Assembly (NCBI GenBank): GCA_934659445.1
Contig: CAKUHV010000010.1
Span: 1-25,162, forward strand
Reading direction: 5' to 3'
Source of the DNA: an uncultured Oscillospiraceae bacterium
GTDB lineage: Bacteria; Bacillota; Clostridia; Oscillospirales; Oscillospiraceae
Length of the DNA stretch: 25,162 bases
Part shown: piece by piece, positions 7,479 to 14,909 of the stretch
Layout of the letters: each line of letters starts with the position of its first letter
Position numbering within the stretch: the first letter of the stretch is position 1
Program-made: the position numbers and the translations under genes
The notes under the pieces: generated by a model
What the model saw: the letters and a program-made list of their open reading frames with translations, nothing else
Databases searched by the model: none
Told to the model about the DNA's origin: nothing

Positions 7479-8012
7479 ATGAAATTTGACGCCGTGCCCG
7501 CCCCGCAGGCGGATGCCCTTGACAGCGCAGCTTTTCAGCGGGTCTGGGACCGGGTGACTGCCGGACAGGAGCACAGCCCCATCACCCCCGCGCCGGTGCA
7601 GCCGCCGCCCCCCGCGCCGACGGCAGGGGATGAGCTGGCCCTTTGGATGGACCGCCTTGCCGGGGCCATCCGGGATGACAGGCTTCTGGCCCGGCGCTGG
7701 CCCGGCTGCGCAGCGCAGACTGTCTGCGCCAACGCCGCCCGCCTGCGGGAGCAGCTGCGCCGGCTGGACGCCGCCTTTTTCCTGATGACGGGGCAGCGGC
7801 ACCGGGCCCGTCCGGCGGAGAGCGCGCTGCCCTCCGCCCCAAGAGATCAGGCCCTGCGCCTGCGCTGGCTGCGGCTGGCGGACTGGCACGAACAGCTCAC
7901 CTCCCGCCAGAAGGCCGGACCGGAGGGCGCCCTGTATCAGGAGCTGGCCCGGCAGCTGGCCGCCGCCGGGGATGAGCTGTACCGGCTTTTGCAGCGGCTG
8001 TCCCCCGCGTGA
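7479..8012 (+). CDS. Uncharacterised helical protein
   Basis: I do not recognise this 177-residue protein. The first 50 residues are low in structure and end in a proline-rich linker (TPAPVQPPPPAP, residues 38-49). After that come four strongly amphipathic helical stretches: GDELALWMDRLAGAIRDDRL, then VCANAARLREQLRRLDAAFF, then LRLRWLRLADWHEQLTSRQ, then YQELARQLAAAGDELYRLLQ. This could be a four-helix bundle of ferritin-like shape, but no metal-binding ExxH pairs are obvious. There is no signal peptide or membrane segment. The start is the ATG six bases after TTGGAGGGG; an earlier in-frame TTG is part of that ribosome binding site. It is alone between a divergent thioesterase and a hydrolase with its own promoter. 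Codon use and GC are like its neighbours. Confidence 0.75.
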   Translation: MKFDAVPAPQADALDSAAFQRVWDRVTAGQEHSPITPAPVQPPPPAPTAGDELALWMDRLAGAIRDDRLLARRWPGCAAQTVCANAARLREQLRRLDAAFFLMTGQRHRARPAESALPSAPRDQALRLRWLRLADWHEQLTSRQKAGPEGALYQELARQLAAAGDELYRLLQRLSPA

Positions 8013-8023
8013 CAGAAACGGCG

Positions 8024-8069
8024 TTGTTTTTTGGTCAAAGCCGTGCTAAAATAGACCAATAGAATTGGT
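8024..8069 (+). promoter_or_regulatory. Promoter and possible operator of the alpha/beta hydrolase
   Basis: TTGTTT (8024-8029) and TAAAAT (8047-8052) are separated by 17 bases. Three copies of the half-site ATTGGT/ACCAAT surround the -10: TTGGTC at 8031-8036, and a 15-base dyad ACCAAT-aga-ATTGGT at 8055-8069 at the expected start. The promoter is plausible; the operator is inferred. Confidence 0.55.
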
Positions 8070-8126
8070 GCTCTGCCCGTCCGGCGGCATACCTGCGTAT
8101 TTTACCACAGATAAGGAGCGATTGCT

Positions 8127-9062
8127 ATGGCAGAAACAGAAAAATTCTCCTTCCCGTCCTGCGACGGAATGCATCAGATCCACGCCCGGCTGTGGCTGCC
8201 CCAGCAGCCGCCCCGGGGTGTGGTGCAGATCGTCCACGGCGTGGCGGAGCACATGGGCCGCTATGAGGACACCGCCCGTTATCTGACGGAGCACGGCTTT
8301 GCCGTGTGCGGCGAGGACCATCTGGGCCACGGGCTGACCGCCGAAGGCGGGACCTTCGGCTATTTCGGCCCCAAAAACGGCTGGGACACTGTGGTCCAGG
8401 ACGTGCATCAGCTGCGGCAGCGCATGGGGGAGCGCTTCCCCGGGCTGCCCTACTTCATCCTGGGGCACTCCATGGGCTCCTTCCTCACCCGCACCTATCT
8501 GATCCGCTGGCCCGGCACCGTTACCGGCGCCGTCCTGTCGGGCACCGGACAGGAGGCCGGGGCGCTGGTGGCCTTCGGGCAGCGGCTGTCCGCCCTGCTG
8601 TGCCGGATCAAGGGGCCGGACCATGTCAGCTCCTTCGTCTATCAGCTGTCTCTTGGCAACTATAACCGGGCCTTCCGCCCCAACCGCACCGATTCCGACT
8701 GGCTCAGCCGGGATCAGGACTCGGTGGACGCCTTTCTGGCCGACCCCCTGTGCGGCTTTCAGCCCACTGTGGGCATGTTCCGGGATATGCTGGGGGGCAT
8801 CCGCTATATCGGCGACCCGGTCAATGCGGTAAGGATGAATCAATACACCCCTGTGCTCTTTCTGTCCGGAGACCACGACCCGGTGGGCTCCATGGGCCGG
8901 GGCGTCAGAAGGGTGGAAAAGCTGTTCCGGGAAGCCGGCTGCCGCGATGTGACCGTCAAGCTCTACCCCGGCGCCCGGCATGAGATCCTGAACGAGACCA
9001 ACCGGGCGGAGGTGCAGCAAGATCTGCTGGATTGGCTGGAGAAAAAGCTTCCTCAGAAATAG
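8127..9062 (+). CDS. Alpha/beta hydrolase, monoacylglycerol lipase / S33 (lysophospholipase) type
   Basis: A 311-residue cytoplasmic serine hydrolase. The nucleophile elbow is GHSMGS with S115. The acid is D251 in LSGDHDPVG and the base is H285 in YPGARHEILNE, so the triad is complete and in the right order. The oxyanion-side motif HGVAEHMGRYE (37-47) and the DHLGHG segment (64-69) are typical of the monoglyceride lipase/lysophospholipase family (PldB/YtpA-like). The region between 150 and 215 is the cap. Full length for the family. AAGGAG lies six to seven bases before the ATG. It is probably monocistronic, with its own promoter upstream and a hairpin downstream. The substrate is likely a lipid ester but is not determined. 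Confidence 0.9.
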   Translation: MAETEKFSFPSCDGMHQIHARLWLPQQPPRGVVQIVHGVAEHMGRYEDTARYLTEHGFAVCGEDHLGHGLTAEGGTFGYFGPKNGWDTVVQDVHQLRQRMGERFPGLPYFILGHSMGSFLTRTYLIRWPGTVTGAVLSGTGQEAGALVAFGQRLSALLCRIKGPDHVSSFVYQLSLGNYNRAFRPNRTDSDWLSRDQDSVDAFLADPLCGFQPTVGMFRDMLGGIRYIGDPVNAVRMNQYTPVLFLSGDHDPVGSMGRGVRRVEKLFREAGCRDVTVKLYPGARHEILNETNRAEVQQDLLDWLEKKLPQK

Positions 9063-9171
9063 AATATTTTCGTCAGCTTGCCAGGGAGCAAAAAACGATC
9101 GCGCCCGTCTCTGTTTTTCACCGGTGGATTTTTTGCATATCCTCTTCCCCGCACTTTCATTTTTCCCTTCC

Positions 9172-9200
9172 GCGGCCCCTGTTTTTTCTCCCGGGGCCGC
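9172..9200 (+). terminator. Possible terminator after the alpha/beta hydrolase
   Basis: GCGGCCCC (9172-9179) and GGGGCCGC (9193-9200) form an 8-base-pair stem with a T-rich 13-base loop, followed by CATTTTGCTCTT. The U-tract is weak. Confidence 0.5.
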
Positions 9201-9210
9201 CATTTTGCTC

Positions 9211-9239
9211 TTGCGCGATCCCGCAAACAGTGGTTAAAT
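9211..9239 (+). promoter_or_regulatory. Possible sigma-A promoter of the sigma-54 activator gene
   Basis: TTGCGC (9211-9216) and TTAAAT (9234-9239) are separated by 17 bases. The -10 overlaps TGGTTAA (9231-9237), a heptamer seen again in inverted orientation upstream of the sigma-54 promoter, which may mean autoregulation. A 7-base inverted repeat (GTCCCGC at 9267-9273, GCGGGAC at 9287-9293) follows in the leader. Confidence 0.5.
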
Positions 9240-9327
9240 GATCAAAAAATCGAAACCGGTCCCATAGTCCCGCCGGGGAGAACGGTGCGGGACCTTGCCC
9301 CGGGAGCCCACCGAAGGAGGTGCCCTT

Positions 9328-11376
9328 GTGAGACAGAAAAAAATCGCTGTGATCTGTATGGATCTTCTGGCCGCCGAATCCTACGCCGAGGATATTCGCC
9401 CCCTGTTCGGCGACGAGGCCCAGGTGGACACCTTCTCCGTGTGGGACGGCACGGCTACGGGGATGCTTCCCCCCTACGACGTCTACGCTGCCACCACCGA
9501 CGCATACGGCTCCGCCGCAGAGTTCGCCCGCCACGTTCCCCCGGGCAGCCAGACTATGTGGATCGAGGTATCCTTCCGCTGGGACACCCTGGACCGCTTG
9601 AAGGAGATCCCCGCGGGCAGCAAGGTGCTGTTCGTCAACATGACCCCCACCATGGCCCGCGAGGCGGTGTCCCAGCTGGAGCAGCTGGGCATCAACCACG
9701 TCAAGTGGATCTCCTACTACCCCGGCCTGCAGCTGCCCGACCACGATGACATCCGCATCGCCGTCACCCCTGACGAGGAGCGCTACGTCCCCGAGTGGAT
9801 CGACACCACCATCAATCTGGGCCAGCGTTCCTGCACTACCAGCATGGTGGTGGAGCTGGCCCTGCGCTTAGGGCTGGACTACACGCTGGAGACGGAGTCC
9901 TTCCAGACCTACTTCCGCTCCATCGCCACCAGCAACTACGGCTTTGACCAGATGTTCGCCCGCTCCATCCGCCTGGAGAGCCAGTTCCACATCCTGATGG
10001 AAAACCTGCGGGACGGCGTGATCGCCATCAATGAAAAGGGCGTGGTCTTTGCCTGCAACCAGAACGCCCAGGATATGACCGGCGTGCCCTTCGCCATCAA
10101 CGACAACAAGCGCTGCACCGAGTTGTTCCCCTATATCCCCTTCGCCGAGTGCCTGCAGAGCACCCAGCCCCTGCCCGTGCGGCTGGTCAAGGTGAACGGG
10201 GCCAACCTGAGCGTCGAGGTCGTTCCTGTCATCCGCCGCAGCGAGTGCATCGGTGCCTTCGCCATCCTGCAGCGCTTCAACGAGATGGAGGAACGCCAGA
10301 ACGAGCTGCGCAGCCAGCTGTTCAAGAAGGGGCACTACGCCAAATACAGCTTCGACGATGTGATCGGCCAGTCTGACGCCATCCAGCACACCAAGCAGGT
10401 GCTGCGGCGGATGGCCCGCAGCGAGAGCCCTGTGCTGCTCATCGGCGAGACGGGCACCGGCAAGGAGTTGTTCGCCCACGGCATCCACCGGGAATCCCGG
10501 CGAGCCTCCGGCCCTTTCGTGGCCATCAACGTGGCCGCGTTCCCGGAAAATCTGCTGGAGAGCGAGCTGTTCGGCTATGAGGAGGGCGCCTTTACCGGCG
10601 CCCGGAAGGGTGGCAAGCCCGGCCTGTTCGAGTTTGCCCACAAGGGCACCCTGTTTTTGGACGAGGTAGAGGGCATGAGCGCCTCCCTCCAGGTGATGCT
10701 GCTGCGCGCCCTGCAGGAGCGCGAGATCATGCGCGTGGGCGGCAAGCACATTATCCATGTGGATGTGCGCATCATCGCGGCCACCAACGAGTCTCTGGAG
10801 GAAATGGTGCGGCAGGGCACCTTCCGCCGGGACCTGTACTACCGCCTGTCCACCCTGCCGGTGGTCATCCCGCCCCTGTCCCAGCGGGGAGACGACCTGT
10901 TCCTGCTGGTCGACCACTTCCGGCAGGAGCTGGGGGGCCAGTTCGTCCTGTCTCCCCAAGTACATGAGATGTTCCGGCACTACTCCTGGCCCGGCAATAT
11001 CCGGGAGCTGCGTAATGTGGTGGAGTATCTGATCTACACGGACAGCCGGGAGATCACGCTGGCCGACCTGCCCCCTACCCTGCAGCAGGCCATGACCGCC
11101 CCCCTTCCCGCTGCCGGCCCCCAGCATCCCGCGGCACAGCAGTCCCCCGCCTTCCACTTTGTGCTGGAGCAGCTGTACCAGGCCTCCCAAGAGCATCAGG
11201 CCATCGGACGGGAAAAGATCCTGGAGGCGGCCAGGGCGGCCTATTTCCCCCTGTCCCAGCAGGAGCTGAGGGCCATGCTGGCCGAAATGGCCCAGCAGGG
11301 GCTGGTGCGGGTCAGCCGCGGCCGGGGCGGCAGCCAGCTGACACCGGAGGGTCGAAAACTGGTGGAAAATGGTTAA
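9328..11376 (+). CDS. Sigma-54-dependent transcriptional activator (sensor, PAS, AAA+, winged helix)
   Basis: A 682-residue enhancer-binding protein that should open sigma-54 promoters. Residues 1-205 are an alpha/beta sensory region, possibly PrpR-N-like, not confidently assigned. Residues 215-320 are a PAS domain. The AAA+ core at about 342-575 has Walker A GETGTGKE (373-380), the sigma-54 contact loop GAFTGA (420-425), Walker B TLFLDEVE (441-448) and WPGNIREL (554-561). The C-terminus (625-682) lacks the usual Fis-type helix and instead ends in a winged-helix-like stretch ([17 protein letters not shown], then [10 protein letters not shown]). The start is a GTG six bases after GAAGGAGGT; an earlier in-frame TTG lacks a good site. 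It lies directly upstream of a -24/-12 promoter, so it very probably controls the epimerase-symporter genes. With no receiver domain, it likely senses a small molecule. Confidence 0.93.
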   Translation: MRQKKIAVICMDLLAAESYAEDIRPLFGDEAQVDTFSVWDGTATGMLPPYDVYAATTDAYGSAAEFARHVPPGSQTMWIEVSFRWDTLDRLKEIPAGSKVLFVNMTPTMAREAVSQLEQLGINHVKWISYYPGLQLPDHDDIRIAVTPDEERYVPEWIDTTINLGQRSCTTSMVVELALRLGLDYTLETESFQTYFRSIATSNYGFDQMFARSIRLESQFHILMENLRDGVIAINEKGVVFACNQNAQDMTGVPFAINDNKRCTELFPYIPFAECLQSTQPLPVRLVKVNGANLSVEVVPVIRRSECIGAFAILQRFNEMEERQNELRSQLFKKGHYAKYSFDDVIGQSDAIQHTKQVLRRMARSESPVLLIGETGTGKELFAHGIHRESRRASGPFVAINVAAFPENLLESELFGYEEGAFTGARKGGKPGLFEFAHKGTLFLDEVEGMSASLQVMLLRALQEREIMRVGGKHIIHVDVRIIAATNESLEEMVRQGTFRRDLYYRLSTLPVVIPPLSQRGDDLFLLVDHFRQELGGQFVLSPQVHEMFRHYSWPGNIRELRNVVEYLIYTDSREITLADLPPTLQQAMTAPLPAAGPQHPAAQQSPAFHFVLEQLYQASQEHQAIGREKILEAARAAYFPLSQQELRAMLAEMAQQGLVRVSRGRGGSQLTPEGRKLVENG

Positions 11377-11420
11377 TGCATGAAGTTCTTCGACCAATTG
11401 CACTATCCTTTAACCATTTT
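11366..11420 (+). repeat. Inverted repeat AAAATGGTTAA...TTAACCATTTT: candidate activator site or terminator
   Basis: Perfect 11-base arms at 11366-11376 and 11410-11420 are separated by 33 bases; the left arm includes the stop codon of the activator gene. T-rich sequence (GTTTCTTTTC) follows, so it could end the activator transcript. It also lies 115-170 bases before the sigma-54 promoter, where enhancer sites are usually found, and TGGTTAA recurs at the activator's own promoter. The repeat is seen; both roles are inferred. Confidence 0.6.
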
Positions 11421-11533
11421 GTTTCTTTTCACTTTGCACGCTCCGCCAAATCCCTGTCGCAGGTTTAGCTATTATTCACAAATGTAATCCGGTATTTTAC
11501 CTGTTTTTGCTAAAAATCCATATTTTTCGACTT

Positions 11534-11549
11534 TGGCACGCTGTGTGCT
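11534..11549 (+). promoter_or_regulatory. Sigma-54 (-24/-12) promoter
   Basis: TGGCACGCTGTGTGCT matches the consensus TGGCACG-N4-TTGCW at all but one base. The invariant GG (11535-11536) and GC (11547-11548) are exactly 10 bases apart. Transcription should begin near 11560 and continue into the epimerase gene at 11637. The 260-base gap between genes is AT-rich and otherwise holds the inverted repeat above, plus a small GGGGC/GCCCC hairpin near 11592-11605. Confidence 0.9.
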
Positions 11550-11636
11550 TATTCATAATTTGGACACAGTTCAAGCACCGCCCTCTGTCTGGGGCGTTTG
11601 CCCCGGACGCAAATCTCCGGGGAGGGAGAGAACGAT

Positions 11637-12467
11637 ATGAAATTTTGGAAAATGAATGGCGCAGGAAACGACTTTGTGATCCTGAACAATCTGGAGGAGA
11701 AGCTGCCCCAGGAGTCCTTCTCCTATCTGGCCAGGACCCTGTGCGAGCGGCATCTGTCCGTGGGGGCCGACGGCTTTATGGTGGTGGATCGGCCCACCCA
11801 GGGCGGCGACTACAGGATGTTCTTCTACAACGCCGACGGCACCATGGGCGAGATGTGCGGCAACGGCGCCCGGTGCATCTGCCGCTACGGCTATGAAAAC
11901 GGCCTGGCCGGCGAGACGCAGACCATCGAGACCACCGCCGGCATCGTGACCGGCCGGCGCATCGACCAGCGCAATTACCGCATCCGTCTGAACGACCCCC
12001 TGGATACGGACCTGGATGTGAAGGCAGAGATCGACGGCCGGATCATCCCCTGCGCCTACACAGTGGTGGGCGTGCCCCACGCCGTTGTCCCCTATCAGGG
12101 CCTTGCCCAGGCGGACGAGCATGAGCTGCGTGAGCTGGGCCGCAAGCTGCGGTGGTACAAGGGCTTTCCCCGGGGCGCCAACGTAAACTTCTATGAGGTC
12201 CTTGGTGAGGACCATCTGCTGGAGCGCACCTTCGAGCGCGGCGTGGAGGATTTCACCTACGCCTGCGGAACGGGCACCGGCAGCGTGGTCGCCATTTTGA
12301 CTCTGCTGGGTCAGGTCAGCGGAAAGAACGTTAAAGTGGATATGACCGGCGGCACCCTGACCATTGACGTGGTCCGGGAAGGCGGTCAGATCCGCGACCT
12401 GTTCCTGACTGGACCCACCAACATCGTCTGCAAGGGCGAGATCACAGACGAGACCCTGAAGTTGTGA
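11637..12467 (+). CDS. DapF-family amino acid epimerase/racemase (divergent diaminopimelate epimerase)
   Basis: A 276-residue PLP-independent epimerase. Two duplicated halves each supply one catalytic cysteine: C74 in NADGTMGEMCGNGARC and C210 in YACGTGTG. The N-terminal KMNGAGNDFV motif, GANVNF (180-185) and FERG (199-202) are also present. In diaminopimelate epimerase these elements swap LL- and meso-diaminopimelate. Two usual motifs are changed: GNPH reads GVPH (145-148), and the GET before the second cysteine reads EDF (204-206). GNPH supplies an asparagine that binds the distal end of the substrate, so another amino acid may be the substrate. It is the first gene after the sigma-54 promoter, with GGGAGGGAGAG upstream of its ATG. 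It is followed by a symporter and a Ddh-like gene. Family certain; substrate open. Confidence 0.88.
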   Translation: MKFWKMNGAGNDFVILNNLEEKLPQESFSYLARTLCERHLSVGADGFMVVDRPTQGGDYRMFFYNADGTMGEMCGNGARCICRYGYENGLAGETQTIETTAGIVTGRRIDQRNYRIRLNDPLDTDLDVKAEIDGRIIPCAYTVVGVPHAVVPYQGLAQADEHELRELGRKLRWYKGFPRGANVNFYEVLGEDHLLERTFERGVEDFTYACGTGTGSVVAILTLLGQVSGKNVKVDMTGGTLTIDVVREGGQIRDLFLTGPTNIVCKGEITDETLKL

Positions 12468-12554
12468 GCCGTTTTGGCCGCAGCCCCAGACCGTATTCTT
12501 TTTCCGGCCTGTGCCGGAGTGGGAATAAACTGTTATTGTAAAGGAGCGCTAATC

Positions 12555-13799
12555 GTGAACAAGAAATCCGTAGCTAAGAACTACCGCTTCCTGGCCATCC
12601 TGCTGTCCTGCATGGTAGCAGGCGCCCTGGTCGGTTGGTTCGCCCCCGACTTCGGTCACAGCATCGCATTCCTGGGCACCGTGTTTATCAACATGATGTT
12701 CTGCATCGTGGTCCCCATGGTGTTCGCTTCCATCGCTGGCTCCGTGGCCAACATGGAGAGCAAGGAGCGCGCCGGCAAGATCATGGGCTGGACTGTGGGC
12801 ACCTTTGTGGTCACCGGCGCCATCGCCGCCGTCATCATGTTCGTGCTGATGAAGGTCTTCCCCCCCGTTCTGTCCCCCTGGACCGATCTGGCCGCTGAGG
12901 AGATCGGCGAGCACGCCTCTATGACCGAGCTGATCGTGAACTTCTTCACCTCCAGCGACTTCGTGGGCCTGCTGTCCCGCCGGGCCATGCTGCCCCTGAT
13001 CGTGTTCTCCATCCTGTTCGGCTTTGCCGTTCAGATGACCGGCGGCAAGGACTCCATCATCGGCCAGTGGCTGAGCGGCCTGACCGATGTGATGATGAAG
13101 TTCGTGAACATCGTCACCTACTACGCCCCCATCGCCTTCTTCGCCATCTTCGCCGACCTGGTCGCCACCTACGGCTCCAGCGTTGTTGAGGGCTATGGCC
13201 GCGCCATGATCGTGTACTATCCCCTGTGCTTCATCTACATCTTCACCGCCTTCCCCCTGTTCGCCTGGTTCGGCGGCGGCAAGGGCGCCGTTAAGATGAT
13301 GTTCAGCCACATCGCCCGTCCCGCTGTTGTCTCTCTGGGTACCTGCTCCTCCGTTGCTACCATCCCCACCAACATCGAGGAAGCTGACGAGACCGGCATC
13401 AACAAGGACATCTCCGGCATGGTCCTGCCCCTGGGCGCTACCATGCACATGGACGGCTCCTGCTTCTCCTGCGTGCTGAAGATCGCCTTCGTTCTGGGCG
13501 TGTTCGGCGAGCAGCTCAGCTGGTCCCGCCTGCCCTTCATCGTTCTGGTGGCCGTTCTGTCCTCCGTTGGTATGTCTGGCGTGCCCGGCGGCGGCTACAT
13601 CGGCGAGTACATCATCTGCTCCATCTTCTTCCCCACTCAGATGGAGCTGGCCTTCCCCATCCTGGTGGCCATCGGCAACCTGGTCGATCCTCCCGCAACC
13701 ATGATCAACTCCGCCGGCGACTATGTTGTGTGCTACATCGTGGAGCGCTTCGTGGAAGGCAAGGATTGGCTGCAGAAGATCATGGCTGGCAAGAACTGA
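12555..13799 (+). CDS. Dicarboxylate/amino acid:cation symporter (DAACS / GltP-SstT family)
   Basis: A 414-residue membrane protein that imports an acidic or polar amino acid, or a dicarboxylate, with Na+ or H+. Family marks are the serine-rich re-entrant loop (SLGTCSSVATIPTNIEEA), the PLGATMHMDGSCF segment, the second hairpin (MSGVPGGGYIGEYI) and the final VDPPATMINSAGD motif that binds substrate and cation. About eight transmembrane helices plus hairpins are visible and the length is normal. The start is GTG with AAAGGAGCG upstream; a longer frame has no ribosome binding site. Arginine codons are almost all CGC and glycine codons GGC, a bias that suggests high expression. It follows the epimerase by 87 bases and ends at a terminator, so it should share the sigma-54 promoter. 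It probably supplies the substrate of the flanking enzymes. Confidence 0.92.
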   Translation: MNKKSVAKNYRFLAILLSCMVAGALVGWFAPDFGHSIAFLGTVFINMMFCIVVPMVFASIAGSVANMESKERAGKIMGWTVGTFVVTGAIAAVIMFVLMKVFPPVLSPWTDLAAEEIGEHASMTELIVNFFTSSDFVGLLSRRAMLPLIVFSILFGFAVQMTGGKDSIIGQWLSGLTDVMMKFVNIVTYYAPIAFFAIFADLVATYGSSVVEGYGRAMIVYYPLCFIYIFTAFPLFAWFGGGKGAVKMMFSHIARPAVVSLGTCSSVATIPTNIEEADETGINKDISGMVLPLGATMHMDGSCFSCVLKIAFVLGVFGEQLSWSRLPFIVLVAVLSSVGMSGVPGGGYIGEYIICSIFFPTQMELAFPILVAIGNLVDPPATMINSAGDYVVCYIVERFVEGKDWLQKIMAGKN

Positions 13800-13825
13800 T
13801 CTCTTCCCTATCCTTAACCGAAAAT

Positions 13826-13863
13826 GGGAGAGCGCCCCTTTCAGGCGCGCTCTCCCCTCTTTT
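13826..13863 (+). terminator. Intrinsic terminator after the symporter gene
   Basis: GGGAGAGCGC (13826-13835) pairs perfectly with GCGCTCTCCC (13847-13856), followed by CTCTTTT. The dehydrogenase gene lies 83 bases beyond in an AT-rich stretch, so it is reached by partial readthrough or by its own promoter, which I could not identify. Confidence 0.85.
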
Positions 13864-13945
13864 GACCCTTCCCCCGCCATTTATTCGTTGAAATCGACAA
13901 AATATTGCTTCGCTTTTTGTGCGAATCAGAAAAGGAGCGTTTCTT

Positions 13946-14839
13946 ATGAGTAAGATCCAGGTCGCCATCGTGGGCTACGGCAACATCGGTTCCTTCTGCG
14001 CTCAGGCCGTTCAGGCTGCCCCTGACATGGACTTGGTAGGCATCATCTGCCCCGAGGCCAAGACCCTCTCCCTCACCGGCATCAAGGTGGTGGAGCAGCT
14101 GGAGGAGCTGGGCAACGCCAAGATCGACGTGGCCATCCTCTGCGTGCCCTCCCGTCTGGTCACCAAGGTGGCCCCCAAGTATCTGGAGCTGGGCATCAAC
14201 ACCGTGGACCCCTATGACGTACACGGCGTTTGGGACACCCTGCAGGAGATGGACGCCCACGCCCGCAAGGGCAACGCCTGCGCTATCATCTCCGCCGGCT
14301 GGGATCCGGGCTCCGACAGCATCATCCGCGGCCTGATGCTGGCCTGCGTGCCCCGGGGCATCACCCACACCAACTTCGGCCCCGGCATGAGCATGGGTCA
14401 CACCGTGGCCGCCAAGGCCGTTCCCGGCGTGGCCAACGCCCTGAGCATGACCATCCCTCTGGGCGAGGGCATCCACCGCCGCATGGTCTACGTCCAACTG
14501 AAGGAGGGCGCCGACTTCAAGCAGGTCGAGGCCGCCATCAAGGCCGACGCCTATTTCGTCCATGACGAGACCCATGTGTTCCAGGTCGATGACGTAACCC
14601 AGTTGATGGACCGGGGCCATTCCGTCCTGCTCACCCGCAAGGGCGTTTCCGGCACCACCGACAACCAGAACATGTCCTTCTCCATGAACATCAACAACCC
14701 CGCTCTGACTTCTCAGATCATGGTCTCCTGCGCCCGCGCCGCAACCAGACAGGGCCCCGGCGCCCGCACCATGCTGGAGATCCCCGTGATGGATATGCTG
14801 CCCGGCGAGCGCAAGGACCTGATCCAGTCTCTGGTCTGA
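13946..14839 (+). CDS. ddh: Meso-diaminopimelate D-dehydrogenase-like NAD(P)-dependent amino acid dehydrogenase
   Basis: A 297-residue oxidoreductase. The classical enzyme interconverts meso-diaminopimelate and L-2-amino-6-oxopimelate plus ammonia. The Rossmann fold begins at once (VAIVGYGNIG, residues 6-15). Family landmarks follow: NTVDPYDVHG, SAGWDPGSDS, GPGMSMGHTVAAKAVPGV, and NNPALTSQIMVSCARAA near the end. The classical pocket motif is close to GPGxSQGHSDA, whereas here it reads SMGHTVA, so the substrate may be a related D-amino acid. It is slightly shorter than the Corynebacterium enzyme (about 320 residues). The ATG follows AAAAGGAGCG; an upstream in-frame ATG lacks a site. Like the symporter it uses CGC almost exclusively for arginine, a sign of strong expression. 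Placement beside the epimerase and symporter suggests catabolic or salvage use. Confidence 0.85.
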   Translation: MSKIQVAIVGYGNIGSFCAQAVQAAPDMDLVGIICPEAKTLSLTGIKVVEQLEELGNAKIDVAILCVPSRLVTKVAPKYLELGINTVDPYDVHGVWDTLQEMDAHARKGNACAIISAGWDPGSDSIIRGLMLACVPRGITHTNFGPGMSMGHTVAAKAVPGVANALSMTIPLGEGIHRRMVYVQLKEGADFKQVEAAIKADAYFVHDETHVFQVDDVTQLMDRGHSVLLTRKGVSGTTDNQNMSFSMNINNPALTSQIMVSCARAATRQGPGARTMLEIPVMDMLPGERKDLIQSLV

Positions 14840-14867
14840 GCCGCCATTTCCTCCCGCAAGCGCCCAA

Positions 14868-14902
14868 CGGCGCCCCGGCTTTTGTCGGGGCGCCGCTGTT
14901 TT
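14868..14902 (+). terminator. Intrinsic terminator after the dehydrogenase gene
   Basis: CGGCGCCCCG (14868-14877) pairs with CGGGGCGCCG (14886-14895), followed by CTGTTTTGT. It lies between this gene and the convergent glycerate kinase gene and may also stop the long minus-strand operon. Confidence 0.82.
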
Positions 14903-14909
14903 GTCTGTG

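Noticed and set aside
9868..11403. 511-codon open frame on the minus strand
   Set aside because: It is antisense to the sigma-54 activator, whose AAA+ motifs fix the true strand.
11434..11452. TTTGCACGCTCC as a second sigma-54 promoter
   Set aside because: It resembles the -24 half but lacks the invariant GG and a GC at the right distance; the site at 11534-11549 fits far better.
12549..13880. 443-codon open frame on the minus strand
   Set aside because: It is antisense to the symporter and crosses the terminator; the composition is not protein-like.
13864..13945. A separate promoter for the Ddh-like gene
   Set aside because: The stretch is AT-rich with a TTGAAA-like box near 13889, but no -10 sits at a suitable distance, so no promoter is called.
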